A stretch of DNA of 64,000 bases, taken from assembly GCA_040772545.1 (NCBI GenBank), contig JAXGXY010000001.1:434001-498000 (forward strand). Direction: 5' to 3'. Every line of letters starts with the position of its first letter. Position 1 is the stretch's first letter. The notes beneath the pieces are model-generated. The model was given only the letters and a program-made list of their open reading frames with translations, was not told the DNA's origin and did not search any database. The translations under genes and the position numbers were made by a program. This DNA is from UBA1431 sp002329665. GTDB lineage: Bacteria; Bacillota; Clostridia; Christensenellales; UBA1431. Of the stretch, positions 52,848 to 60,966 are shown one piece after another.

Positions 52848-53246
52848 TTATATACTTGACACACACAAGAAAGCCTTAATCCTTTGCGCTAATACGTCCA
52901 TGTCTTTTAGCTGACATTCCCATACTATTAGAACTTGCCAGCCCATCCCCTTGATTTTATCCAATCGTTGCCTGTCACGTTCTTTGTTTCTCACTAGTTT
53001 AGGCACCCAATATTCTTGATTCGTTTGCGGCGTATTTCGACCAGCTCGACAATTATGACCATGCCAGAAGCACCCATGCACGAAAATAGCCTTCTTAAGC
53101 TTCGTGAAGGCTATGTCCGGCTTCCCTGGCAGTTGTTTGTAATGGACTCTGTACCCCCGATAACCTAACTCTCGCAACAAGCGTCTTACTTTTATTTCTG
53201 GCATTGTATTTTTGGCTTTTACCTTCTGCATGTGAGGACGCAACAT
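52848..53246 (-). CDS. vsr: Very short patch repair endonuclease (Vsr)
   Basis: 132 residues. Typical Vsr sequence: KVKAKNTMPEIKVRRLLREL, YRVHYKQLPGKPDIAFTKLK with the catalytic Asp, and IFVHGCFWHGHNC with the zinc-binding His/Cys. Vsr nicks T:G mismatches formed when 5-methylcytosine deaminates, and so accompanies cytosine methyltransferases. Its ATG overlaps the preceding stop by one base (TAATG). Its last five codons and stop lie inside the transposon's left terminal repeat. Confidence 0.93.
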   Translation of the reverse strand: MLRPHMQKVKAKNTMPEIKVRRLLRELGYRGYRVHYKQLPGKPDIAFTKLKKAIFVHGCFWHGHNCRAGRNTPQTNQEYWVPKLVRNKERDRQRLDKIKGMGWQVLIVWECQLKDMDVLAQRIKAFLCVSSI

Positions 53247-53989
53247 TACTCAAACACCCTTTCAACCCAATTGTCCTTAAAACGTACCAGATTTAAGACG
53301 TGCTGTGCTTCGAGCAATCCAGGGTGTCGAACGATGCGAAACTTGTAAGCCGATCCTGGCACGCGCCTGATAACCGTAAATTGAGAACCATGCGGTTGCC
53401 AGGTGAATCGATGCTCACCAGTGCTTATTTCATACCCTTCGAGATTTCTGTGAGGATTTAACTTCCACACATAATCTCTTGGGCTGTAACGTCCTGCTTC
53501 ATACTCAAACAATGCGAATTCTAATGAATCCATATTTCGGACTAAAACAACGACGCGTAGGTCGTCGTGATCATTTAAAGACTGATTAACTCGTTCATTC
53601 CAGATATTAAGCACAGCTTGTCCCGTTTTTGCCAGATCGTCTAATGGATCTGATATGCCATAGGAATAAGCTGGGGAATTCCTGCCGGATATTAGCCTGA
53701 CGGTCGGTTGCTCGAAAGGTTTGGCGGCTTGGACGGTTTTTACTGACCATGAGCAACCATTCCATACTACATCAGTTACGCCAATCGGAGAATGTCGATG
53801 ATTACCACTAATAGCCGTGGCGAAAATCTCTCCCCAGTCATCTCCGGTAATATTAGCGTGACCAACAGCTAAGCGGTGAACGAATTGGCGAGCAAGCCTA
53901 ATCGCCATGTCGTCGGGGAACTCTCCTAAAGGATAAGGGCCTCTACGCGCGGTTCCTTTCCCTCGTAGTTTCGGCGGCTCTGATGACAT
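53246..53989 (-). CDS. Putative type II restriction endonuclease
   Basis: 247 residues. I do not recognise the specificity. GVTDVVWNGCSWSVKTVQ supplies an Asp and a VK pair spaced as in PD-(D/E)xK nucleases, preceded by DWGEIFATAISG, which could give the first acidic residue. Its position between a C5 methyltransferase and vsr, overlapping the former by 47 bases, makes a cognate endonuclease the best reading. The ribosome site GGAGGGA lies inside the methyltransferase gene. Confidence 0.7.
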   Translation of the reverse strand: MSSEPPKLRGKGTARRGPYPLGEFPDDMAIRLARQFVHRLAVGHANITGDDWGEIFATAISGNHRHSPIGVTDVVWNGCSWSVKTVQAAKPFEQPTVRLISGRNSPAYSYGISDPLDDLAKTGQAVLNIWNERVNQSLNDHDDLRVVVLVRNMDSLEFALFEYEAGRYSPRDYVWKLNPHRNLEGYEISTGEHRFTWQPHGSQFTVIRRVPGSAYKFRIVRHPGLLEAQHVLNLVRFKDNWVERVFE

Positions 53990-54956
53990 GAATTATTCCC
54001 TCCATTCCAGCGAGAGCAAGCGGCACAGGTACAGCATTTCCCGCCTGTTTGCGAGTTTGGCTAGAGTTACAAACAATTTCAAATGAGTCAGGAAATCCCT
54101 GCAGGCGAAGCATTTCCCGAGGCGTTAATCGCCGCTCGCCATCAACGAGAAGATAATTGTAAGAAGCACCAGCTCTCAACGCGCAGGAATAGGGATAACT
54201 GGACACGTTGCCCGCCTTATTCTCATGCCAGATGCCTGGCTTATAATTGCTTTGGTGTTTCTCTTTACGCCGCTTGCGAATACGCTCGCTAACGAAGTAC
54301 TCCACTCCCGGATTTGCCTCCAAAATCTCAATCAGTGGCTTCATGGGCTTATCGCCCTTAGGCCAAGGAAATTTATCGAACGGATCGAGAGTGGCAGCGA
54401 TTAGCACACGCTCACGCTTTTGGGGTAACCCGAAATCCAAGGCGTTAAGAACTGCCCAGTCAACGTAATACCCAAGCTCTTTTAAGGCTTCGACGATACG
54501 CTTTATCGTTCGTCCGCGATCATTCGTAGAAAGTTGTTTCACGTTTTCCAATAAAACGGCTCGAGGCCGTTTCTCTTTTAAAATCCTTATGATTTCAAAG
54601 AACAAGGTGCCCCGAATATCCGCGAAACCTTCGCGTTTCCCAATAATAGAAAAGGGTTGACACGGAAAACCCGCGCAGAAAAGATCGTGATCCGGCACGC
54701 TCGAAGCCTTTATCCGCGAAATATCTCCTGCAGGTATAATACCGAAGTTATGCTCGTAAGCTCTTCTTGCCTCATCGTCTACATCACAAGCATAAACGCA
54801 ATCCATTCCTAGGGTACTAGCCGCTAAGTGAAATCCGCCAATCCCGCAAAACATATCCACAAAAGTGTTAAGTCCGTGTAAATACTCGGGCGGTCTTATT
54901 GGTGCAGCAACATTACGGGCCAAGGCTGGAAACGCAGGAAATTCAAAATCACTCAT
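53943..54956 (-). CDS. DNA (cytosine-5-)-methyltransferase
   Basis: 337 residues. All main C5 motifs are visible: DMFCGIGGFHLA (I), GFPCQPFSIIGKREGF with the catalytic Cys (IV), LLENVK (VI), GLPQKRERVLIAA (VIII), a target region with LTPREMLRLQGFPDSF (IX) and QAGNAVPVPLA (X). Recognition sequence is unknown. The ATG overlaps the transposase stop by four bases, so this passenger is translated together with the transposase. Confidence 0.94.
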   Translation of the reverse strand: MSDFEFPAFPALARNVAAPIRPPEYLHGLNTFVDMFCGIGGFHLAASTLGMDCVYACDVDDEARRAYEHNFGIIPAGDISRIKASSVPDHDLFCAGFPCQPFSIIGKREGFADIRGTLFFEIIRILKEKRPRAVLLENVKQLSTNDRGRTIKRIVEALKELGYYVDWAVLNALDFGLPQKRERVLIAATLDPFDKFPWPKGDKPMKPLIEILEANPGVEYFVSERIRKRRKEKHQSNYKPGIWHENKAGNVSSYPYSCALRAGASYNYLLVDGERRLTPREMLRLQGFPDSFEIVCNSSQTRKQAGNAVPVPLALAGMEGIIHVIRAAETTRERNRA

Positions 54957-55903
54957 ATCGTCATCTCCCTATAGGTAAGTCGCCTATTTTCCATACCTGT
55001 TACCATCAATCGAACTGCATTAATCCCGCAACTATTTTCAGACACGCTTAATGCGGGTAGGTTTTTCGTGTTAAGGCGAAACGCCATTTCGTCCACGTAC
55101 CGACTTTCATGTTTCTTGCTCCAATGGTGGAATATGCCGTAATATCCACGCTTGAGTAATGCCCACGCGCTTTCTACACTGTTTGTATGTACGTCTCCAG
55201 ATACGTAAATCTTTTCTCCGTGGTTAACCGTTTCATGCCTATATCCGGACACCGACTGATAAGAAGCGTGTTCGTCTGTATAGAGCCTGGAATCTTTCGT
55301 AACGTGTTTGGCAACAGATTGGCTGATCGTTTGCCCATCCGTGCCATCTATAACCTCGGCTCGAAATTCGCCATTTCGAGAGCGGACACCGAAAACTACT
55401 GATTTGCCGACCGTCCCGCGTCCTGCATTGAGTTTTTTGTTGGCATGTTTGTTCTTCTCCCTGCCGCCAATGAAAGTTTCATCAGCTTCGACGACTCCAC
55501 TAATCCGGCCCTCCTGGCGACAGGCTTCCCGTAAGCGGCCAAGCAGAAACCATGCTGATTTTTGGGTGACTCCGATCTCTTTCCCTAATTGAATCGAGGA
55601 AATTCCTTTTCTTGATATGTTTACAAGATACATAGCATAAAGCCATTTTCTAACGGAGATATGCGACCCCTCCATAACCGTTCCTGTTCTAATAGTAAAT
55701 TGTTGGCGGCAAGCTTTACAGGTATAAAGACGACCTTCTCGGATTTTGTAAACTTTATTATTCCCACAATAAATACACCGAATCCCACTAGGCCAGCGGG
55801 CAGTCTCCATATACTCCCTGGCTGACTTCTCGTCGGGGAACCGCTCGAAAAATTCAAATGTGCTGGGCTGGTCAGGTGCAGGCAATGTTTTTTTGTTTTT
55901 CAT
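54953..55903 (-). CDS. IS1595-family transposase
   Basis: 316 residues from ATG 55903. N-terminal zinc ribbon (CIYCGNNKVY, CKACRQQFT), helix-turn-helix-like IQLGKEIGVTQKSAWFLLGR, then the ISXO2/DDE core: VVEADETFIGG (Asp), LYTDEHASY (Asp) and HTNSVESAWALLKRGYYGIF with the Asn/Glu of this family. GGGGG lies eight bases before the ATG. The gene appears intact, and both ends and the target duplication are preserved, so the element may still be mobile. Confidence 0.94.
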   Translation of the reverse strand: MKNKKTLPAPDQPSTFEFFERFPDEKSAREYMETARWPSGIRCIYCGNNKVYKIREGRLYTCKACRQQFTIRTGTVMEGSHISVRKWLYAMYLVNISRKGISSIQLGKEIGVTQKSAWFLLGRLREACRQEGRISGVVEADETFIGGREKNKHANKKLNAGRGTVGKSVVFGVRSRNGEFRAEVIDGTDGQTISQSVAKHVTKDSRLYTDEHASYQSVSGYRHETVNHGEKIYVSGDVHTNSVESAWALLKRGYYGIFHHWSKKHESRYVDEMAFRLNTKNLPALSVSENSCGINAVRLMVTGMENRRLTYREMTI

Positions 55904-55926
55904 GTCCACAACCCCCTTCCATCTCT

Positions 55927-55955
55927 ATCATACACCACGGGGCTGTGTGTGTCAA
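55927..55955 (-). promoter_or_regulatory. Transposase promoter embedded in the right terminal repeat
   Basis: Minus strand TTGACA (55955-55950) lies inside the inverted repeat; 17 bases later is TATGAT (55932-55927). It would transcribe transposase, methyltransferase, endonuclease and vsr as one unit. The left end has the same TTGACA pointing inward but no -10 behind it. Confidence 0.7.
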
Positions 55956-56073
55956 GTATATAATTCCCTTTTTATTTACCCAGGCCGGACATTATTGGAC
56001 GGGTCTATAGCCGGTCCATGAAAATAAAAAATGCGCGGGACAGGCAAATTCGGCGCGAAAGAAGGAGGTTCCT

Positions 56074-57561
56074 ATGAAACAGCACGTATTGGTAATCGAC
56101 GAGGGGACGACGGGCACTCGAGCGTTAATCTTTAACCGGAACTTTGAGATTGTTTCGCAAAGCTATGAGGAATTCACGCAGTACACGCCGGGCGAGGACC
56201 GTGTGGAGCATGACGCGGAGGAAATCTACGACAAGACCATAGTGATGTGCAAGAACGCGCTGAAAGACGCCGGCCTTGGTGCCGGGGATATCGCGGCGAT
56301 CGGCATCACCAATCAGCGAGCCACCAGTGTGGTGTGGGACAAGAACACGGGCAAGCCTTTATACAGGGCAATCGTCTGGCAAGATTCGCGCACAGGCGAT
56401 AAGTGCCGCGAAATCAACGAGAGCGAATGGGGCGAGAAGGCGCGCAAGGCAACGGGTTGGACTGTCGCGCCGGTGTACTCTTCGCTCATGCTCAACTGGA
56501 TGATCGAAAACGTACCCGAGATCAAAGCCGCGATCGAAAAGGGAACGGCCCTTTTCGGCACCATCGACACATGGCTCATCTGGAAGCTCACCGGGGGCGG
56601 GGTGCATGCCACCAGTTACTCGAACGCTTCTGTGATGGGGAGCTACCACCTGTTTGAAAAAGACTGGTACAAAGACTTCCTCGACTACCTCGGCGTGCCG
56701 GTCAGCATCTATCCCGAAGTGCGCGAGGACTCGGGCGACTTCGGCGAGACGCTGCCCGAGATCTTCGGGGCGCCCATCAGGATAACGGCGGCTATCGCGG
56801 ATCAGCACTCGGCGCTGTACGCACAGGGCTGCCGCTCGGCCGGGGAAGCCAAATGCACCAACGGGACCGGGACGTTCCTGGACATCAACATCGGGGAAAC
56901 CTGTTTCACCAAGGAGGGCGGCATCAACACGGTGATCGCCTGGTGTATCGGCGGCAAGACGATGTACGCTGTGGAAGGCTACGTCAGCGTCACGGGTTCG
57001 GCGATACAGTGGCTGCGCGACGGGCTGGAGATCATTAAATCGGCGCCCGAGACGGAGGCCATCGCTTCGAGCGTGCCCGACACAAACGGGGTGTATTTCG
57101 TGCCGGCGCTGACCGGGCTTGGCGCGCCTTTTTGGGATCCGTTCGCGCGCGGTCTGATCATCGGCATAACGCGCGGGACCACGCGTGCCCACGTCGTGCG
57201 CGCGGCGCTCGAAGCCATCGCGTTGCGCACGAAGGACATCACCGACACCGTAGCGGCGCAGACCGGCATCGTGATGCAGGGCGTCAAGATAGACGGCGGC
57301 GCATCCAAGAACAACCTCCTGGCCCAGATGTTCGCCGATTTTATCGGCTGTACGGTCGAACGTCCGAGTTCCGTGGAGGCCACCAGCCTCGGCGCCGCGC
57401 AGATGGCGGGTCTTGCCGTGGGGCTGTGGAAGGAATCCGACTTTGAGGGCGCCGTCGTCAACGACAGCGTGTTCACGCCGAAGATGGATGCGGCGAAACG
57501 CGACGAAATCTACGCCTCGTGGAAGAATGCGGTGGAGCGCAGCAAGAACTGGCTTAAATAG
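56074..57561 (+). CDS. glpK: Glycerol kinase
   Basis: 495 residues, normal length. FGGY-family kinase with DEGTTGTRALIFN at the N-terminus, GTGTFLDINIGE and DGGASKNNLLAQ. The common DQGTT is DEGTT here, a conservative change. Phosphorylates glycerol to glycerol-3-phosphate, the signal for GlpP. Ribosome site AAGGAGG. The transposon separates it from glpP and the leader hairpin; only about 100 bases of original upstream DNA remain. Confidence 0.95.
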   Translation: MKQHVLVIDEGTTGTRALIFNRNFEIVSQSYEEFTQYTPGEDRVEHDAEEIYDKTIVMCKNALKDAGLGAGDIAAIGITNQRATSVVWDKNTGKPLYRAIVWQDSRTGDKCREINESEWGEKARKATGWTVAPVYSSLMLNWMIENVPEIKAAIEKGTALFGTIDTWLIWKLTGGGVHATSYSNASVMGSYHLFEKDWYKDFLDYLGVPVSIYPEVREDSGDFGETLPEIFGAPIRITAAIADQHSALYAQGCRSAGEAKCTNGTGTFLDINIGETCFTKEGGINTVIAWCIGGKTMYAVEGYVSVTGSAIQWLRDGLEIIKSAPETEAIASSVPDTNGVYFVPALTGLGAPFWDPFARGLIIGITRGTTRAHVVRAALEAIALRTKDITDTVAAQTGIVMQGVKIDGGASKNNLLAQMFADFIGCTVERPSSVEATSLGAAQMAGLAVGLWKESDFEGAVVNDSVFTPKMDAAKRDEIYASWKNAVERSKNWLK

Positions 57562-57626
57562 CGGTGCAATGCGGGCGTGCCGGGGAGCAATCCTCCCCGG
57601 CCGTCGCCCGAATTGGGGGGGACAAC

Positions 57627-59348
57627 ATGGTCGATGAATTCTACATGCGATTGAAGGGAAAGGAACGCTTCGCGGACTGCGACATCCGTGCGGAGGTGAA
57701 AGACGGCGATATCCTGTGGCTTTCGGGCATAGCGCCGAAGTGGGAGAGCGTCGTGGCCGCCGGGCACCTGGCGGCTTCCGTACCGGGCGTGCGCAACGTT
57801 GTCAACCACATGCGAGCGCTGGATCACAACCCGCCGGAGCACGACCGCACGGCCGTTGCCGAAACGGGGCGCACGATAGGCGTGATCGAGCGCGTGGACG
57901 TGATTATCATCGGGGCGGGAATCACCGGGTGCGGCGCGGCGCGCCAACTCGCAAAATACAGGCAGAGAATCCTTGTGGTGGATAAATGCAACGACATCGG
58001 CGAAGGAAACACGAAGTCCAACAACGGGATGGTCCATTCGGGTTATGACTCGAAGCACGGTACCCTTAAGGCCAAATTGAACGTGGAGGGAAACGCCAAA
58101 TACGACAGGTGGGCGCGCGAACTCGGATTCAAATTCAACCGCACAGGCTCTTTCGTGGCCGGTTTTGACGAAAGCGACCGCGAACACATGGAATATTTCC
58201 TTGAAAACGGAACAAAGAACGGCGTGCCCGGCATCGAGATCGTCTCGGGCGAGAGGGCGCGCGAGATCGCGCCGTATCTGAGCGATGAGATACGGTTCGC
58301 GCTGTGGACGCCGTCGGCGGGGTATGTGGAACCGCAGGAGGTAACGCTCGCGCTCGCTGAGAATGCGATAGACAACGGCGTGAGGCTCATGCTCGAAACC
58401 GAAGTCGCGGCCATAGAAACGGGGGAACCGCACCGCGTGGTGACCAACCGGGGCGTCATCGAGGCGGGCACGGTCATCAACGCGGCGGGAGCGTACGCCG
58501 ACGAGATCGCGGCGATGGCGGGCGACGAGTTCTTCACGATCCATCCGCGGCGGGGAACGCTGGTGATACTCGACAAAAGCCTGAAGGGCAGGCTCATACA
58601 ATTCGTCGGGACGACCCCGGCGAATCATACGAAGGGCGGCGGGCCCACCGAAACACCGGAAGGCAATCCTTTGTGGGGGCCTTCAGCCAAAGAAGTACCC
58701 GACAAAGAGGACTATGCGGTGGACGCAGACGACATCGAATTCATCATGGAAAAAGGCTTCAAACTCACCCGCGGATTCAAGATGAGCGACGTCATCACTT
58801 ACTTCAGCGGGATAAGGGCGAGCACTTATAAAGAGGACTTCATAATAGAACCGTCGCGCAAAATCGAGCGTTTCATCCATGTCGCCGGGATGCAGTCGCC
58901 GGCCGTGGCGGCTGCCCCGGCGGTCGCCGACATGGTCGAAGAGATATTCCGTAAGATGCACCCCGGCATCGAGCAAAAAGAGGATTACAACCCGTACCGC
59001 ACGCCGCCCAAAGAATTCCGGTACTGCACGATGGAGGAACGCGAGGAACTCATACGCCAGGACCCGCGGTACGGGCACGTCGTCTGCCGCTGTGAGACGG
59101 TGACCGAGGCCGAGATCGTAAACGCGATCCACGGCAAGGTTCCCGCGCGCACGATGGACGCGATCAAGCGGCGCACGAGGGCGGGCATGGGGCGGTGCCA
59201 GAGCGGATTCTGCGGCGTCCGCGTGCTCGGAATCCTCGCGCGCGAACTGGGGATTTCGCCGTTGGAAGTCACCAAGAACGGCACCGGCTCCGATCTTCTC
59301 TACGCCCCCTCCAGACAACCGGAAGCAGGGGAGGTGCGCGCGAAATGA
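57627..59348 (+). CDS. FAD-dependent glycerol-3-phosphate dehydrogenase-like protein with N-terminal BON domain
   Basis: 573 residues. Residues 1-65 resemble a BON domain (DGDILWLSGIAPKWESVV, GVRNVVNHM). The DAO/GlpA flavin domain begins VDVIIIGAGITGCGAARQLA. C-terminal BFD-like [2Fe-2S] domain: VCRCETVTEAEIVNAI and GRCQSGFCG. GlpA-type proteins oxidise glycerol-3-phosphate to DHAP as part of an anaerobic complex. A BON domain, usually a lipid- or periplasm-associated module, is an unusual addition. ATG 57627 follows GGGGGG; it overlaps the next gene by four bases. Confidence 0.85.
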   Translation: MVDEFYMRLKGKERFADCDIRAEVKDGDILWLSGIAPKWESVVAAGHLAASVPGVRNVVNHMRALDHNPPEHDRTAVAETGRTIGVIERVDVIIIGAGITGCGAARQLAKYRQRILVVDKCNDIGEGNTKSNNGMVHSGYDSKHGTLKAKLNVEGNAKYDRWARELGFKFNRTGSFVAGFDESDREHMEYFLENGTKNGVPGIEIVSGERAREIAPYLSDEIRFALWTPSAGYVEPQEVTLALAENAIDNGVRLMLETEVAAIETGEPHRVVTNRGVIEAGTVINAAGAYADEIAAMAGDEFFTIHPRRGTLVILDKSLKGRLIQFVGTTPANHTKGGGPTETPEGNPLWGPSAKEVPDKEDYAVDADDIEFIMEKGFKLTRGFKMSDVITYFSGIRASTYKEDFIIEPSRKIERFIHVAGMQSPAVAAAPAVADMVEEIFRKMHPGIEQKEDYNPYRTPPKEFRYCTMEEREELIRQDPRYGHVVCRCETVTEAEIVNAIHGKVPARTMDAIKRRTRAGMGRCQSGFCGVRVLGILARELGISPLEVTKNGTGSDLLYAPSRQPEAGEVRAK

Positions 59349-60595
59349 AAACACTTAAAACGGATGTGGCGGTCATCGGCGGCGGCCCGGCGGGGCTTGC
59401 CGCGGCGCTCGAGGCCAGCAAGCTCGGGGCGAAGGCGCTGATCCTCGAGCGGGATTTCGAACTGGGGGGCATCCTGCAGCAGTGCATACACGACGGATTC
59501 GGGCTGTTGAAGTTCGGCAGGCGGATGTCCGGGTGCCAGTATGCGCAGTTCTATATCGACGCCATCGAGGAAGAAGGGGTGGACGTGCTGACCGACACGA
59601 TGGTGCTCGAGATCACGCCGGATAAAAAAGTATACGCGGTGAACGGCGCGGACGGACTCGTCTGCGTCGAGGCGCGGGCGGTCGTCCTCAGCATGGGCTG
59701 CCGTGAACGCACGCGATCACAGGTGTTCATCCTGGGCACGCGGCCGGCCGGGGTCTATACTGCCGGGCAGGTGCAGCGCATCATCAACATGGAAGGCTAT
59801 CTGCCGGGCAAACGCGCGGTGATCCTCGGCTCGGGCGACATCGGGATGATCATGGCAAGGCGCATGACGCTCGAAGGCATTAGCGTACCGGGCGTGTACG
59901 AGGTGATGCCGGCGCCGGGGGGCCTGACCCGCAACATCGTGCAGTGCCTCAACGACTACGAAATCCCATTGCACCTGAACCACACGGTCGTGCAGGTGCA
60001 CGGCAAAAAGCGCGTCGAGGGCGTCACCGTGGCGCGCGTTGACGAGAGGCGCAAGCCTGTTCCGGGAACGGAAAAGCGGATCGACTGCGACCTGCTCGTG
60101 CTCTCGGTGGGGCTGATCCCCGAAAACGAGCTTTCCCGGGCCATCGACATCGAAATGGACCCGGTCACGAACGGGCCTGTGGTGGACGCGGACATGATGA
60201 CGTCGGTGCCCGGCATCTTCGCGGCCGGTAACGCCGTGGCCGTCTTCGACCTCGTGGACTACGTGTCGGATACGGGGGAACGCGCGGCGCGCGGCGCCGT
60301 GCGGTATATCGGGGGCGGGGCCTTAAAAGGAGGATACCTGCCGGTGACGGCCGGGGAAAACGTGCTGTACGTGGTGCCGCAGAAGGTGCTTCCGGGCGAC
60401 GAAGCCGTCGACCTCTATCTGCGCGTGCTTCGGCCGATGCGCGACGCGGCGGTAACGGTTCGGGCGGGCAAAGATACGCTTTGGCAGGACCGGCACGCGG
60501 TGGTAAACCCGCCGGAGATGGTGCGTGTGCGGCTCAAACGCGCCGGGGATAGCGGCGGGCTTCGGGTCGACGTCATCGGGGAGGAAGTGCTATGA
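59345..60595 (+). CDS. FAD/NAD-dependent oxidoreductase (GlpB/HcnB-like)
   Basis: 416 residues with VAVIGGGPAGLAAALEASKL, MGCRERTRSQVFILGTRPAG, GSGDIGMIMARRM as a second dinucleotide motif and a C-terminal FAAGNAVAVFDLVDYVS. Found next to GlpA-like proteins as the partner subunit in many Clostridia. Start and stop both overlap neighbours by four bases, so the block 57627-63490 is one translationally coupled unit. Confidence 0.88.
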   Translation: MKTLKTDVAVIGGGPAGLAAALEASKLGAKALILERDFELGGILQQCIHDGFGLLKFGRRMSGCQYAQFYIDAIEEEGVDVLTDTMVLEITPDKKVYAVNGADGLVCVEARAVVLSMGCRERTRSQVFILGTRPAGVYTAGQVQRIINMEGYLPGKRAVILGSGDIGMIMARRMTLEGISVPGVYEVMPAPGGLTRNIVQCLNDYEIPLHLNHTVVQVHGKKRVEGVTVARVDERRKPVPGTEKRIDCDLLVLSVGLIPENELSRAIDIEMDPVTNGPVVDADMMTSVPGIFAAGNAVAVFDLVDYVSDTGERAARGAVRYIGGGALKGGYLPVTAGENVLYVVPQKVLPGDEAVDLYLRVLRPMRDAAVTVRAGKDTLWQDRHAVVNPPEMVRVRLKRAGDSGGLRVDVIGEEVL

Positions 60596-60966
60596 CTGAG
60601 AAGACGTACACCTGTATCGTATGCCCGATAAGCTGCCGGATCGTCCTGTACGACGACGGCGAAAAGCGCTCTGTCACGGGGAACGGCTGCAAACGGGGCG
60701 AATCGTATGCCTTGAACGAATACGAAAATCCCATGCGGATGATCACCACGACGGTGCGCGTAATAGGGGGGGAACCGGGCCTGCTGCCGGTAATCAGCAC
60801 TGGCGAGGTGCCCCGGGACAAACTGATGGCCTGCATGGGCGAGCTGTACGCAACCGTTACGAGCGCGCCGGTAAAACAGGGCGACGTGATAGTCGAAAAC
60901 GTCCTCGGCCTGAACGTGGACATCATTGCTTCCAGAGACATCAAGAAGAAAGAGGAAACCGTATGA
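60592..60966 (+). CDS. DUF1667 protein
   Basis: 124 residues. CIVCPISC near the N-terminus and GNGCKRGESYALNEYENPMR match DUF1667, a small Cys-containing family encoded after glpA/glpB-like genes in anaerobes. Probably an Fe-S or redox subunit of the same complex; not shown experimentally as far as I know. Confidence 0.88.
   Translation: MTEKTYTCIVCPISCRIVLYDDGEKRSVTGNGCKRGESYALNEYENPMRMITTTVRVIGGEPGLLPVISTGEVPRDKLMACMGELYATVTSAPVKQGDVIVENVLGLNVDIIASRDIKKKEETV

Larger units (their letters stand above)
52843..55968 (-). mobile_element. IS1595-family transposon carrying a restriction-modification/Vsr module
   Basis: 3126 bp. Terminal inverted repeats are perfect over 25 bp (52843-52867 and 55944-55968; GGGAATTATATACTTGACAC then ACACA). 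An 8-bp direct repeat, TTTTTATT, flanks it (52835-52842 and 55969-55976). All four genes run leftward and overlap: transposase, C5 methyltransferase, endonuclease, vsr. Composition is more AT-rich than the neighbours. IS1595-family elements are known for 8-bp duplications and for accepting passenger genes, including methyltransferases. Confidence 0.93.
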
